In this document: positions 1 through 8,555 of the stretch, in pieces
Layout of the letters: every line of letters starts with the position of its first letter
How positions within the stretch are numbered: position 1 is the stretch's first letter
Assembly (NCBI GenBank): GCA_938091275.1
Contig: CALKMY010000103.1
Coordinates: 1-21,445 of the forward strand
Length of the DNA: 21,445 nt
Source of the DNA: Candidatus Nanopelagicales bacterium
GTDB lineage: Bacteria > Actinomycetota > Actinomycetes > S36-B12
Direction of reading: 5' to 3'
Position numbers and translations under genes: made by a program
Notes under the pieces: model-generated
The model's input: only the letters and a program-made list of their open reading frames with translations
Databases searched by the model: none
What the model was told of the DNA's origin: nothing

Positions 1-1193
1 ACGCACGCGCCGGCGATCTCGTGCGCCTGGCGGAACGCGATTCCCTGCCGCACCAACCACTCGGCGATATCGGTGGCCAAGGTGAAGCCTTCCGGGGCCG
101 ATGCAGCCATGCGATCAACATCGAAGGTCAGCGTCCGGATCATCCCGGTCATCGCCGGCAGCACGAGGAGCAGTTGATCGACCGTGTCGAAGGCCGGCTC
201 TTTGTCTTCTTGCAAATCTCGGTTATAGCCGAAGGGCAAGGCCTTAAGTGTGGCCAAGAGCCCTGTCAGGTTGCCGATCAGTCTCCCTGCTTTACCGCGT
301 GCGAGTTCGGCGATGTCCGGGTTCTTCTTCTGAGGCATGATCGACGAGCCGGTGGACCACTCGTCGTGCAACGTGACCCACGCGAATTCGCGACTTGCCA
401 TCACAATGACTTCCTCGCCGATGCGCGATAGGTGCACCGCCAGCATGGCGCCGACGAAGCAAAACTCCGCGACGAAATCTCGATCACTGACCGCATCAAT
501 CGAGTTGTCGAGGGCAGATGTGAATCCGAGCTCTGCCGCAACGAGTTGCGGATCCAATCCCAGTGATGACCCAGCGAGCGCGCCCGCCCCCAAGGGTGAT
601 CGCGCGGTGCGATCGTCCCAATCGGCGAGCCGATCGACGTCTCGCAGGAGCGCGTGCGAGTGCTTGGCCAATTCGTGTCCGAAAGACACCGGTTGTGCGT
701 GCTGTAGGTGGGTAAATCCCGGAGACACCGTGGAGATGTGCTGCGTTGCTTGAGCGTTTAACGCTTCGACCAGATCTACGGTCGCCTGAGCGATGGCGCG
801 TGCCGCATCGCGGAGATATAGGCGGAAATCGGTCGCTACCTGATCGTTCCTGCTTCGTCCGGCGCGCAAAGCGCCACCCAAATCTCCGAGCTTGTCCATC
901 AACAGACGCTCAATGGCGGTGTGCACGTCTTCATCCGCGGCAATTGGCGCCGCGGTGCCGTCAACCACTTCGGCGCTCAATTCGTCGATAGCACTCATGA
1001 TTCGGGACAGGTCGCTATCACTGATCAGACCAGCGCGTGCGAGCACGTGCGCATGGACTCGTGTTTGCGCGAGGTCGTACGGCGCGAGGCGCCAGTCGAA
1101 GTGCGTCGACAGGCTCAAGGCAGCCATCGCGTCCGACGGCCCCTCGGCGAACCGCCCACCCCACAGGCGTGTTGAGTCTGCTGGGTTTGCCAT
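1..1193 (-). CDS. argH: Argininosuccinate lyase, C-terminus cut by window edge
   Basis: Splits argininosuccinate into arginine and fumarate, the last step of arginine synthesis, in the cytoplasm. Reading the minus strand from ATG at 1193 gives a protein opening with the LWGGRF motif typical of ArgH. The family signature GSSIMPQKKNPD lies in frame near 315-350 and carries the flexible catalytic serine loop. The last readable residues, RQAHEIAGACV, are the conserved C-terminal domain. About 397 residues are present; the family is usually about 460-475, so only the tail is missing and the frame stays open to base 1. The start is 3 bp after the argR stop, with an AAGGG-like site inside the argR end, so it is co-transcribed with argR. 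argG, which normally sits between argR and argH in actinobacteria, is not here. Confidence 0.97.
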   Translation of the reverse strand, partial: MANPADSTRLWGGRFAEGPSDAMAALSLSTHFDWRLAPYDLAQTRVHAHVLARAGLISDSDLSRIMSAIDELSAEVVDGTAAPIAADEDVHTAIERLLMDKLGDLGGALRAGRSRNDQVATDFRLYLRDAARAIAQATVDLVEALNAQATQHISTVSPGFTHLQHAQPVSFGHELAKHSHALLRDVDRLADWDDRTARSPLGAGALAGSSLGLDPQLVAAELGFTSALDNSIDAVSDRDFVAEFCFVGAMLAVHLSRIGEEVIVMASREFAWVTLHDEWSTGSSIMPQKKNPDIAELARGKAGRLIGNLTGLLATLKALPFGYNRDLQEDKEPAFDTVDQLLLVLPAMTGMIRTLTFDVDRMAASAPEGFTLATDIAEWLVRQGIAFRQAHEIAGAC

Positions 1194-1196
1194 GAC

Positions 1197-1691
1197 CTAA
1201 CCCTTCTCCGACAAGTTCACCAGCGTTTCACACAAATGGTGAGCCGCTGAGTCTGAACGCATCACGATGACGATCGTGTCATCACCCGCAACGGAGCCCA
1301 CTGGCTCGAACAAGCCGCTGCGATCGATGTGTCCAGCCAGGTATTGAGCCGCCCCCGGCGGCGTATGCACAACGGCGATGTTCTGCGCCGCCTCAGCCTT
1401 CAGCAGAGTTTCGTGAAGGATCCGGGGAAGCGCCGCGTCGCCGACGGGCAAGGACGTGTCCCACTCCTGCTGCCCAGGAATGCGGTAGCGCGTCCCGCCA
1501 TCCGCCGAGACCTCTTTCACCGCACCGAGTGCGTCGAGGTCACGGGACAAGGTCGCCTGGGTGACGGTGATTCCTTCGTCGGCCAGCAGTCGTCCGAGCT
1601 CCTCTTGCGAAGCGACGGAGGTCTCCACGACGAGCGTCGCGATGCGAGCTCGGCGAGCAACGACGGACGAGGGAAGAGTGCGGGCCGTCAT
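1197..1691 (-). CDS. argR: Arginine repressor ArgR
   Basis: Arginine-dependent hexameric transcription regulator of arginine genes. The N-terminal half is a winged helix with the ArgR signature QATLSRDLDALGAVK. The C-terminal half has HTPPGAAQYLA and a GSVAGDDTIVIV segment, matching the oligomerisation and arginine-binding domain. I place the start at 1691 (MTARTLPSS, 164 aa), where ATG overlaps the argD stop as ATGA. An upstream ATG at 1706 is possible but would add five residues and lengthen the overlap. The usual argF between argD and argR is absent. It probably represses its own operon through the palindrome upstream of argC at 6017-6034. Family assignment is secure; the target site is inferred. 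Confidence 0.96.
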   Translation of the reverse strand: MTARTLPSSVVARRARIATLVVETSVASQEELGRLLADEGITVTQATLSRDLDALGAVKEVSADGGTRYRIPGQQEWDTSLPVGDAALPRILHETLLKAEAAQNIAVVHTPPGAAQYLAGHIDRSGLFEPVGSVAGDDTIVIVMRSDSAAHHLCETLVNLSEKG

Positions 1692-2854
1692 GTCAGCCGC
1701 CCCCACGCGTCAATAGCCGCATCGATGTCTTCATCGGGAATGTTCAATGCCGGCGCCATCCGGATCGCGTCGGGTGACACCGGATTGGCCAGCACACCCT
1801 CGCCGCGCAATCCTTGTTCGACCTCAGCCGACGTCCGATCTGTCATCGCCGCCGCCAACAGCAGACCCCGGCCCCGAACATCGGTCACCAGGCCACCCGC
1901 GGCCTTCATCACACCTGCGGTCAACCGTTCACCGGCTTCGACCGCGCGATCGAGGAGTCGGTCGGATTCGATCGCGTCGAGGACAGCCAGCCCAGCGGCT
2001 GCGCTGATCGGGTTTCCACCGAAGGTGGTCCCGTGCATTCCCGGCTGCAGAAGCGACGCTGCGGATCCGCACGCGACGACCGCACCAATCGGAATTCCTC
2101 CGCCGAGCCCCTTGGCCAGGGTGATGATGTCAGGACTCACGCCACACGCCTGATAGGCAAACCAGTGCCCGGTGCGTCCGATTCCTGTTTGCACCTCATC
2201 AACGACGAGCAGCGCACCGACATCGGCGGTGAGTCGACGTGCGTGCGCGAGGTAGTCGTGCGGAGGCACGATGACTCCGCCCTCTCCTTGGATGGGTTCG
2301 AGGAACACCGCGGCAGTACTGGCGTCCACCGCTCCGGCCAGCGCGTCAGCGTCGCCGTACGGCACGACGACCACGTCACCGGGAAGGGGCCGGAATGGAT
2401 CGACCTTGCTCGGTTGCGCCGTCAGCGCCAACGACCCCATCGTTCGTCCATGGAATGACCCGCTGGCCACGACCACGGTGGAGCGCCCCGTCAATCGCGT
2501 CATCTTGAAGGCGGCTTCGTTGGCTTCCGCACCTGAGTTGCAGAAGAAAACCCGCGCGGTGTCATCCCCGACGAGCGAGACGAGCCGTTCAGCCAACGCC
2601 AGTCCCGGCTCGGACGCATACAGGTTGCTCACGTGACCCAACGTTGTGAATTGATCGGACAGTGCCGATGCCATGCGTGGGTCGGCGTGCCCGAGGGCGT
2701 TCACCGCGATCCCCGCGATCAGATCGATGTACTCGTTGCCCTCGGCATCCCACACTCGCGAGCCGGCACCCCGGGTCAGCATGACGGCGGGCGTGCCGTA
2801 GTTGCTCATCATGACCGCGCCCCAGCGGTCCTGCCACGACATCGACGCGCTCAT
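1688..2854 (-). CDS. argD: Acetylornithine aminotransferase
   Basis: PLP-dependent class III aminotransferase that converts N-acetylglutamate semialdehyde to N-acetylornithine using glutamate. The 388-residue protein from ATG 2854 has NSGAEANEAAFK (about 106-117), the VVDEVQTGIGRTG stretch (about 217-229) and the PLP-lysine motif ITLAKGLGGG with Lys248. The open frame extends upstream to 2986, but that extension lies in the argB coding region and is Arg/Ser-rich nonsense. The ATG at 2854 overlaps the argB stop as ATGA and begins the conserved sequence, so I choose it. Its own stop overlaps the argR start in the same way, giving tight translational coupling. In some species ArgD also serves lysine synthesis (DapC); nothing here decides that. 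Confidence 0.97.
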   Translation of the reverse strand: MSASMSWQDRWGAVMMSNYGTPAVMLTRGAGSRVWDAEGNEYIDLIAGIAVNALGHADPRMASALSDQFTTLGHVSNLYASEPGLALAERLVSLVGDDTARVFFCNSGAEANEAAFKMTRLTGRSTVVVASGSFHGRTMGSLALTAQPSKVDPFRPLPGDVVVVPYGDADALAGAVDASTAAVFLEPIQGEGGVIVPPHDYLAHARRLTADVGALLVVDEVQTGIGRTGHWFAYQACGVSPDIITLAKGLGGGIPIGAVVACGSAASLLQPGMHGTTFGGNPISAAAGLAVLDAIESDRLLDRAVEAGERLTAGVMKAAGGLVTDVRGRGLLLAAAMTDRTSAEVEQGLRGEGVLANPVSPDAIRMAPALNIPDEDIDAAIDAWGRLT

Positions 2855-3747
2855 GCCGACTCCTCGCCTGGAACAACCATGGTCCCCACGCCCTGATCGG
2901 TGAACACCTCGACGAGCAGGCTGTGGCGAACACGTCCGTCGATCACGTGCGCTCGGGAGACTCCGGCATCGACCGACCGCAGGCACGCTTCCATTTTCGG
3001 CACCATTCCCGAGGCCAACGTGGGTAGCAGATCGCGCAGCTCGCTGGTGGTGAGGGACGCGATGACCTCATCGCTGGTCGGCCAGTCGCGGTAGAGACCC
3101 TCAACGTCGGTCAGCATCACCAGCTTGCGCGCACCAAGGGCGACGGCGATCGCCCCCGCCGCCGTGTCGGCGTTCACATTCAAGGTCTCCCCGTCGGCTC
3201 CCCGCGCGACGGTGGAGATCACCGGAATCAATCCCTGGTCGAGTAGCGACAGGATCGGCTCGGGGCGAACCTCGTCGATGTCTCCGACAAGACCAACGTC
3301 CACAAGCGCGCCGTCGACGGTGGCTTCGCGTCGAACCGCGTTCAACAATCCCCCGTCTTCTCCCGACATGCCGACGGCGAGCGGGCCATGCTCATTGATG
3401 TCTCGAACGATCTCTCGCTGCACCTGTCCAGTGAGCACCATCTCGACCACCTGCATCACTTCCGGTGTGGTGACGCGCAGACCGCCGCGGAACTCGGATT
3501 CGATGCCGAGTTGTTCGAGCATCGCATTGATTTGCGGCCCTCCTCCGTGGACGACGACAGGACGCAGGCCTGCGAGGCGTAAGAAGACGACATCCTCGGC
3601 GAACGCGGCCGTCAGGTCCGCGTCGACCATCGCGTTGCCGCCGAATTTCACCACCACCGTCGCCCCATGGAATCGCCGCAACCAGGGAAGGGCACCGGCG
3701 AGAACCGCTGCCTTGTCCTTGGCGTCGTCGATTGATCGATTCGTCAT
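2851..3747 (-). CDS. argB: Acetylglutamate kinase
   Basis: Phosphorylates N-acetylglutamate with ATP, the second step of the acetyl cycle. It belongs to the amino acid kinase fold. The 298-residue protein has the phosphate-binding KFGGNAM (Lys34) and HGGGPQI (67-73) motifs, and the GLRVTTPEVMQVVEMVL stretch that binds acetylglutamate. An N-terminal helix before the kinase core (residues 1-28) is the element that forms hexamers and mediates arginine feedback inhibition in related enzymes, so it may be arginine-sensitive (inference). The ATG at 3747 has an AGGAG ribosome site with 6-nt spacing. That site overlaps the argJ stop, so this is the one clean Shine-Dalgarno start within the arg operon. 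Confidence 0.97.
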   Translation of the reverse strand: MTNRSIDDAKDKAAVLAGALPWLRRFHGATVVVKFGGNAMVDADLTAAFAEDVVFLRLAGLRPVVVHGGGPQINAMLEQLGIESEFRGGLRVTTPEVMQVVEMVLTGQVQREIVRDINEHGPLAVGMSGEDGGLLNAVRREATVDGALVDVGLVGDIDEVRPEPILSLLDQGLIPVISTVARGADGETLNVNADTAAGAIAVALGARKLVMLTDVEGLYRDWPTSDEVIASLTTSELRDLLPTLASGMVPKMEACLRSVDAGVSRAHVIDGRVRHSLLVEVFTDQGVGTMVVPGEESA

Positions 3748-3756
3748 TACCCGCTC

Positions 3757-4977
3757 CTAGGTGGAATACGCCGAGTTCTCATGGACGTAATCGGCGGTCA
3801 GGTCATTCGTCCATACCGTGACCGTCGATGGTCCTGCCTTCAGATGAACGTCGATAACGACGTCGCGTTGGCTCATGTCGACTCCCTCACGCGGGTCGCC
3901 GACTCCCCCACCTCGGCACACCGTGACGCCGTTGATCGCGACATCGACATGATCGGATTCGAAGGCGGCCGCGGTGGTTCCCAAAGCAGACAGGACCCTG
4001 CCCCAATTCGGATCTTCTCCGTGGATGGCGCACTTGAGCAGATTGCTCCGCGCAATAGTCCGAGCAGCCTCGAGGGCGTCGCTCTCACTCGCTGCTTCAT
4101 GAACGGTGATGGCAATGTCCTTGGAGGCTCCCTCGGCGTCCGCGATCAATTGCTGCGCGAGGTCGACACAGAGATCTGTCAGGACTGTGGTGAATTCGTC
4201 GATGTCCGGCGCCGTCTGGGCGGAGCCACTGGCCATCACGATGACGGCGTCGTTCGTGGACATGCATCCATCAGAGTCGATTCGGTCGAAACTCACCGAT
4301 GTTGCGTGCCGCAGAGCTGCATCGAGCGCTGCGGCGGGAACATCCGCATCGGTGGTGATGAAAACGAGCATGGTCGCCAGGCCGGGAGCGAGCATGCCGG
4401 CGCCCTTGGCCATGCCACCCACGACGTAGCCGTCGCCTTCGCGTACCGCGGCTTTGGGGACGGTGTCGGTCGTCATGATCGCCTCGGCCGCGCTCTGGCC
4501 CGCCATCGACGACCCGTCGCCCGACATGGTTCCCGATGGCGGATCAGCGACAGCACCTGGTGCTCCAACGTCGCCAACGACGGTGTCGATGCCGGCATTC
4601 ACCACGTCCATCGGGAGAAGTTCACCGATCAAACCCGTCGAGCACACCAGAACGTCACCGGCGCCGACGTCCCAGCCACCTGCCTGCAGTGCGGCAGCAG
4701 TGCGCTCGGCCATGGTGTGACTATCGGCGAACCCTTGAGGTCCGGTGCACGCGTTCGCTCCCCCAGAATTCACGATCACCGCACGAGCGCTGCCGTCGGC
4801 TATGACCTGACGCGACCACAGCACCGGAGCCGCAGGAAAGCGGTTGCTGGTGAACACAGCCGCCGCAGCATCCGATGGGCCATCGTTGACGATGATCGCG
4901 AGGTCTCGCCGTCCCGACGGCTTGATGCCCGCGGCTATTCCCTGCGCCCGGAACCCTTGCGCGGCGGTCACACTCAC
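3757..4977 (-). CDS. argJ: Glutamate N-acetyltransferase / ornithine acetyltransferase ArgJ
   Basis: Transfers the acetyl group from N-acetylornithine to glutamate, recycling acetyl and releasing ornithine. The 406-residue precursor self-cleaves between Ala201 and Thr202 in the motif KGAGMLAPGLATML, making Thr202 the N-terminal nucleophile of the beta chain. The oxyanion-hole segment CSTGLIG is at about 112-118. The C-terminus NSAYST is the conserved end. Start is GTG at 4977, overlapping the argC stop as GTGA. The linker between LPMD (about 121) and AIMTTDT (about 166) is about 16 residues longer than my recollection of the mycobacterial enzyme and is Gly/Ser/Pro-rich. Whether it is mono- or bifunctional, also using acetyl-CoA, cannot be told from sequence. 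Confidence 0.96.
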   Translation of the reverse strand: MSVTAAQGFRAQGIAAGIKPSGRRDLAIIVNDGPSDAAAAVFTSNRFPAAPVLWSRQVIADGSARAVIVNSGGANACTGPQGFADSHTMAERTAAALQAGGWDVGAGDVLVCSTGLIGELLPMDVVNAGIDTVVGDVGAPGAVADPPSGTMSGDGSSMAGQSAAEAIMTTDTVPKAAVREGDGYVVGGMAKGAGMLAPGLATMLVFITTDADVPAAALDAALRHATSVSFDRIDSDGCMSTNDAVIVMASGSAQTAPDIDEFTTVLTDLCVDLAQQLIADAEGASKDIAITVHEAASESDALEAARTIARSNLLKCAIHGEDPNWGRVLSALGTTAAAFESDHVDVAINGVTVCRGGGVGDPREGVDMSQRDVVIDVHLKAGPSTVTVWTNDLTADYVHENSAYST

Positions 4978-6008
4978 GGCGCAATCCCGATGAGATCAAG
5001 TCCGCACGCCTCGTCGAGACCGAGCATGAGATTGGCATTCTGAATTGCTTGACCGGCGGCTCCCTTACCGAGGTTGTCGATAACCGAAACGACGATGACC
5101 CGACCGGCGTGCTCGTCTACCGATACCTGCAACTGGGCTCCGTTGGTGCCGAGCACCGCACCCGTCGTCGGCCACTGCCCCTCGCCGAGCACCGTGACGA
5201 ACTGCTCGTCGGAGTAAGCGGCGCGGATGATCGCGCCGGGATCGCGCCCCGGCCGGACCGGAGCAGAGCACGTCGCGACGATCCCTCGAGGCATCGGGGC
5301 GAGCAACGGTGTGAAAGACACGCGAACAGCGGAAGGATCCTCGCCAGCCGCCGCCGCGATGGACTGCTCCATCTCCGGGGTGTGCTGATGGATGCCGCCA
5401 ACCTTGTAGGCCGACATCGAACCCATCACCGATGTGGCGAGCAGTGAGTCGCTGGGTTTACGCCCGGCGCCGGAGGTGCCCGATGCGGCGACCACAACGA
5501 TGTCCGTCGAATCGATGGCCGCCGCGTGCGCCAACGGCGCGAGAGCGAGTGCTACCGCCGTCGGGTAGCAGCCCGGGTTGGCGACGCGGGTGCTTGCGGC
5601 TATCTGGCCGCGAACTCCGGGGAGTTCCGCAAGGCCGTACGTCCAGGATCCGGCGTGGGTGCCGCCGTAGAACGCGGTCCAGGCGTCGGAGGAGACCAAC
5701 CGGAAGTCCGCACCCAGATCCACCACCAATGTTTCTGCGGGCAGTTGTTCGACCAGAGCGGCTGACTCCCCGTGGGGCAGGGCCGCGAAGACCAGGTCGG
5801 CTTGCCCAAGGACCGACGGGGTTGTTTCGTCGAGAATCAAATCGGCCCAGGGCGTTGCCGAAAATTGCGGGTGAACCGTCCCGAGGGCCTCGCCGGCCCT
5901 CCCGGCTGCGCAGGCAGCGATGAGGTCGAAGGTGGGGTGCTGCGCCAGATAGCGCAGGAGTTCGCCCCCTGCGTACCCCGAGGCGCCGGCTACCGCGACA
6001 GTGTTCAT
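4974..6008 (-). CDS. argC: N-acetyl-gamma-glutamyl-phosphate reductase
   Basis: NADPH-dependent reductase that turns N-acetylglutamyl phosphate into the semialdehyde. The 344-residue protein begins with the dinucleotide-binding GASGYAGGELLR (8-19) and has the catalytic ANPGCYPT motif with Cys147. HQHTPEMEQ near 215-223 is also typical. It is the first gene of the arg operon. The ATG at 6008 has no Shine-Dalgarno site; instead a TATACT hexamer ends 6 nt before it, so the mRNA is probably leaderless. A palindrome at 6017-6034 overlaps that hexamer and is the likely ArgR site. Its stop overlaps the GTG of argJ. Confidence 0.97.
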   Translation of the reverse strand: MNTVAVAGASGYAGGELLRYLAQHPTFDLIAACAAGRAGEALGTVHPQFSATPWADLILDETTPSVLGQADLVFAALPHGESAALVEQLPAETLVVDLGADFRLVSSDAWTAFYGGTHAGSWTYGLAELPGVRGQIAASTRVANPGCYPTAVALALAPLAHAAAIDSTDIVVVAASGTSGAGRKPSDSLLATSVMGSMSAYKVGGIHQHTPEMEQSIAAAAGEDPSAVRVSFTPLLAPMPRGIVATCSAPVRPGRDPGAIIRAAYSDEQFVTVLGEGQWPTTGAVLGTNGAQLQVSVDEHAGRVIVVSVIDNLGKGAAGQAIQNANLMLGLDEACGLDLIGIAP

Positions 6009-6014
6009 GGGAAA

Positions 6015-6020
6015 AGTATA
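6015..6020 (-). promoter_or_regulatory. Leaderless -10 promoter element of argC operon
   Basis: On the minus strand TATACT matches five of six bases of the -10 consensus. It is followed by 6 nt (TTTCCC) and then the argC ATG. This spacing puts the transcription start at or beside the A of ATG, so there would be no 5' untranslated region and no ribosome site. No TTGACA-like -35 is visible 16-18 nt upstream. Inferred from position only. Confidence 0.65.
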
Positions 6021-6034
6021 CGCATATGCACATA
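6017..6034. promoter_or_regulatory. Candidate ARG box (ArgR operator) upstream of argC
   Basis: An imperfect 18-bp palindrome, TAT-NN-GCATATGC-NN-ATA, in which 7 of 9 base pairs are symmetric. It sits 9 bp upstream of argC and overlaps the TATACT -10 element. Length, AT-rich flanks and GCAT/ATGC half-sites resemble the roughly 16-18 bp ARG boxes bound by ArgR dimers in actinobacteria. argR is in the same operon, which supports autoregulation. Binding is inferred. Confidence 0.6.
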
Positions 6035-6077
6035 ATTCCCACGCTCGGGACCATGTCCGGTGCCTGATCAGCGCCCG

Positions 6078-8555
6078 TTACCGCAACCGCGCCCCCACGT
6101 CCGCGGCCGTGGTCTCCACGATCGATTCACGAATACCGGCCAACTCCTCGGCACTGAGCGTTCGATCCGGGGCCCGGAAACGAAGGGCGAACGCCACCGA
6201 CTTATGACCGTCGGGCACCTGGTCGCCCTCGTAGACATCGAACAGGGACAGGCTCTCGAGTAGCTCGCCCGCTCCCCTTGTGATCGACGCCGCCACGTCA
6301 CGCGCGGAGACATCACCGGCCACCACCAAGGCGATGTCTTCTTTGGCGACGGGGTGAGAGGAGAAATCTGGCGCGGGCCGAACCTCGGGGCTGGACTCGA
6401 TGGCGTGGGATACGTCGAGCTCCAGCGCACACGAGCGAGGCGGCAGCCCCCAGGCCTCCGTGACGCTGGGATGAAGCTCACCGGCGATCGCCACCGGCTC
6501 ACCGGCGACTATCACCTGGGCGCACCGACCTGGGTGAAAGGACGGATCGTCGCCTCGCTCCACAACGTATTCCACGCCGAGTACCTGGCAGACATCCTGA
6601 GCAACCGACAGGGCATCGGCCCAGGTGAAGGCCTCGGCGTCATCAGCCCAGGTCTTCGCCGCTCGATTTCCCGTGAACACGGCACCCAGGTGCGTCGGTT
6701 GATCGGGAAGAAGGTCCTGCAACTGCTGCCACTCTTCGTCGCTGGGGCGCTGGTCGACTCCAGGTCGCGGGGCATGCTGCGATCCCGCAGGTCCGCGGAA
6801 TACCGCGCCCATCTCGAATATTGCTGTGTCGTCAAAACCCCGACTGATGTTTCGTTGCGCCGCCACAAGCAATGTCGGAAGGATCGCTGCACGAAGTTTC
6901 GGCTGTTCGTCGGAGAGCGGGTTCGCCAAGCGCGGTGACACGCGTCGTTCATCATCGTGGGGCCAGCGCAGAGCATCGGCGTCCGCATCCGATGTGAACG
7001 GGTACGTCAGCACCTCCACCAAACCACGGGCCGCGAGCACCGTGCCGATGCGCCGCTGCAATCGCTGAGCGTGCGTCAGACCATGTCCGGCAGGAGCCGT
7101 GGGAAGGGTGGACGGCAGTTTCGCGTACCCCACGAGGCGCACAACTTCCTCGACGAGATCGGCGGGGTCGGTGAGGTCAGGACGCCATGGGGGCGGAGCA
7201 ACGGTCAACTCGCCACCGTCGACGGTTATCGAGCACCCGATAGCTTCGAGTGTGGCGATCACGTCGTCGACAAGAATGTCCATTCCTGCAACCTGCGAGG
7301 GCAGGTCACCCGAGATGCGAATAAATCGCTCCTCCATGGGTGCTTCCACCGCGGTCATTCCCTGATACGTCCCGCCCGCGAGATCCACCAGCAGCTCACT
7401 GGCTCGGGCCGATGCGATAGGGGCGAGCGCGCGATCGATTCCTCGTTCGAACCGACGACTGGCTTCACTCGTGAGTCGGTGGCGGCGCCCCATCCTCGCC
7501 ACGACCTCCGCGCCGAAGTAGGCCGCCTCGAGTGCGATGTTCACGGTGTCGTCGGCAATCTCTGTCGTGGCCCCACCCATCGTTCCTGCCAGACCAATGG
7601 GTCCACGATCGTCACGGATCGTCAGGTCGTCGACCGACAGCGTGCGCTCGACATGGTCAATCGTCTCCAGCGACTCACCCGGCTGCGCCCGACCGGCACG
7701 CACCGTCCCCTGCAGCGCGTCCAGATCAAACGCGTGGAGCGGCTGCCCTAGTTCAAGCATCACGTAGTTGGTGATGTCGACCGCAAGCGACACCGATCGC
7801 ATGCCGCAATCCCGGAGTCGATTGCGCATCCATTGCGGCGTGGGTGTGTGCGGATCGATGCCTGTAATGGTGCGCAAGGTGAACAACGGGCACGCCTCGA
7901 GATCGTCGGAGGCGCACGCCGCGGGTGCGCGGTCGTCCGCAGGCCCCGGGAGGGTTTCGGCGCGGTCCACGGGATCGTGGAAGTCCACGCCGTAGGCGAT
8001 CGCGACTTCGCGCCCGATTCCGCGCAGGGACAGCGCGTACCCGCGGTCGGGAGTGATGGCGATGTCCAGAACGTCGTCTCCCACGCCGAGGATCTGCGAC
8101 GCGTCGGCGCCGGCCTCCGCCGTGCCCTCGGGCAGCACGATGATGCCCGCGTGATCATCACCCAGACCGAGTTCACGTTCGGAGCAGATCATTCCGTTTG
8201 AGACGTGACCGTACGTCTCGCGAGCCGTGATCGTGAAGTCACCCGGCAGCGTCGTTCCGGGCGGAGCGACCACCACGAGATCGCCCTCGGTGAAGTTTTG
8301 GGCTCCGCAGATGATCCCGCTCGGCTCACTGGCCCCGATGTCGACCTGACACCACCGGATTGGCTTCTTGAACTCGGTGAGTTCCTCTATTTCTCGCACG
8401 TGACCGACGACGATCGGTCCCTTCAGGCCAGCACCGACGGTGTCGACGGTTTCGACCTCAAGTCCGGCAGAAATTAAGCGCTCGGCAACATCGCGTCCTG
8501 ATTGGTCGGCCGGAACATCAGCGACCTCCCGGATCCACGACAAGGGAATACGCAT
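6078..8555 (-). CDS. pheT: Phenylalanyl-tRNA synthetase beta subunit
   Basis: Large subunit of the alpha2-beta2 enzyme that charges tRNA-Phe; it holds the editing site and binds tRNA. The 825-residue protein follows the bacterial plan: an EMAP-like OB fold (about 42-150, GPIVVGHV then ICGAQNF), the B3/B4 editing domain (about 215-375), B5 (about 405-475), a catalytic-like core (about 490-705), and a C-terminal ferredoxin-fold anticodon-binding domain (about 730-825, starting FSSHPVAKEDIALV). ATG at 8555 shares one base with the pheS stop (TGATG), so it is translationally coupled. It is followed by 69 bp before argC, which has its own promoter. No convincing terminator is seen in that gap. Confidence 0.97.
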   Translation of the reverse strand: MRIPLSWIREVADVPADQSGRDVAERLISAGLEVETVDTVGAGLKGPIVVGHVREIEELTEFKKPIRWCQVDIGASEPSGIICGAQNFTEGDLVVVAPPGTTLPGDFTITARETYGHVSNGMICSERELGLGDDHAGIIVLPEGTAEAGADASQILGVGDDVLDIAITPDRGYALSLRGIGREVAIAYGVDFHDPVDRAETLPGPADDRAPAACASDDLEACPLFTLRTITGIDPHTPTPQWMRNRLRDCGMRSVSLAVDITNYVMLELGQPLHAFDLDALQGTVRAGRAQPGESLETIDHVERTLSVDDLTIRDDRGPIGLAGTMGGATTEIADDTVNIALEAAYFGAEVVARMGRRHRLTSEASRRFERGIDRALAPIASARASELLVDLAGGTYQGMTAVEAPMEERFIRISGDLPSQVAGMDILVDDVIATLEAIGCSITVDGGELTVAPPPWRPDLTDPADLVEEVVRLVGYAKLPSTLPTAPAGHGLTHAQRLQRRIGTVLAARGLVEVLTYPFTSDADADALRWPHDDERRVSPRLANPLSDEQPKLRAAILPTLLVAAQRNISRGFDDTAIFEMGAVFRGPAGSQHAPRPGVDQRPSDEEWQQLQDLLPDQPTHLGAVFTGNRAAKTWADDAEAFTWADALSVAQDVCQVLGVEYVVERGDDPSFHPGRCAQVIVAGEPVAIAGELHPSVTEAWGLPPRSCALELDVSHAIESSPEVRPAPDFSSHPVAKEDIALVVAGDVSARDVAASITRGAGELLESLSLFDVYEGDQVPDGHKSVAFALRFRAPDRTLSAEELAGIRESIVETTAADVGARLR

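Noticed and set aside
3781..5043. A 420-codon open frame on the plus strand opposite argJ and argC
   Set aside because: It is antisense to two clearly conserved genes, is rich in Arg and His as expected of a high-GC shadow frame, and has no recognisable domain or ribosome site.
6048..6058. GGAC-CAT-GTCC hairpin after pheT as a terminator
   Set aside because: Only four base pairs with no following T-run.
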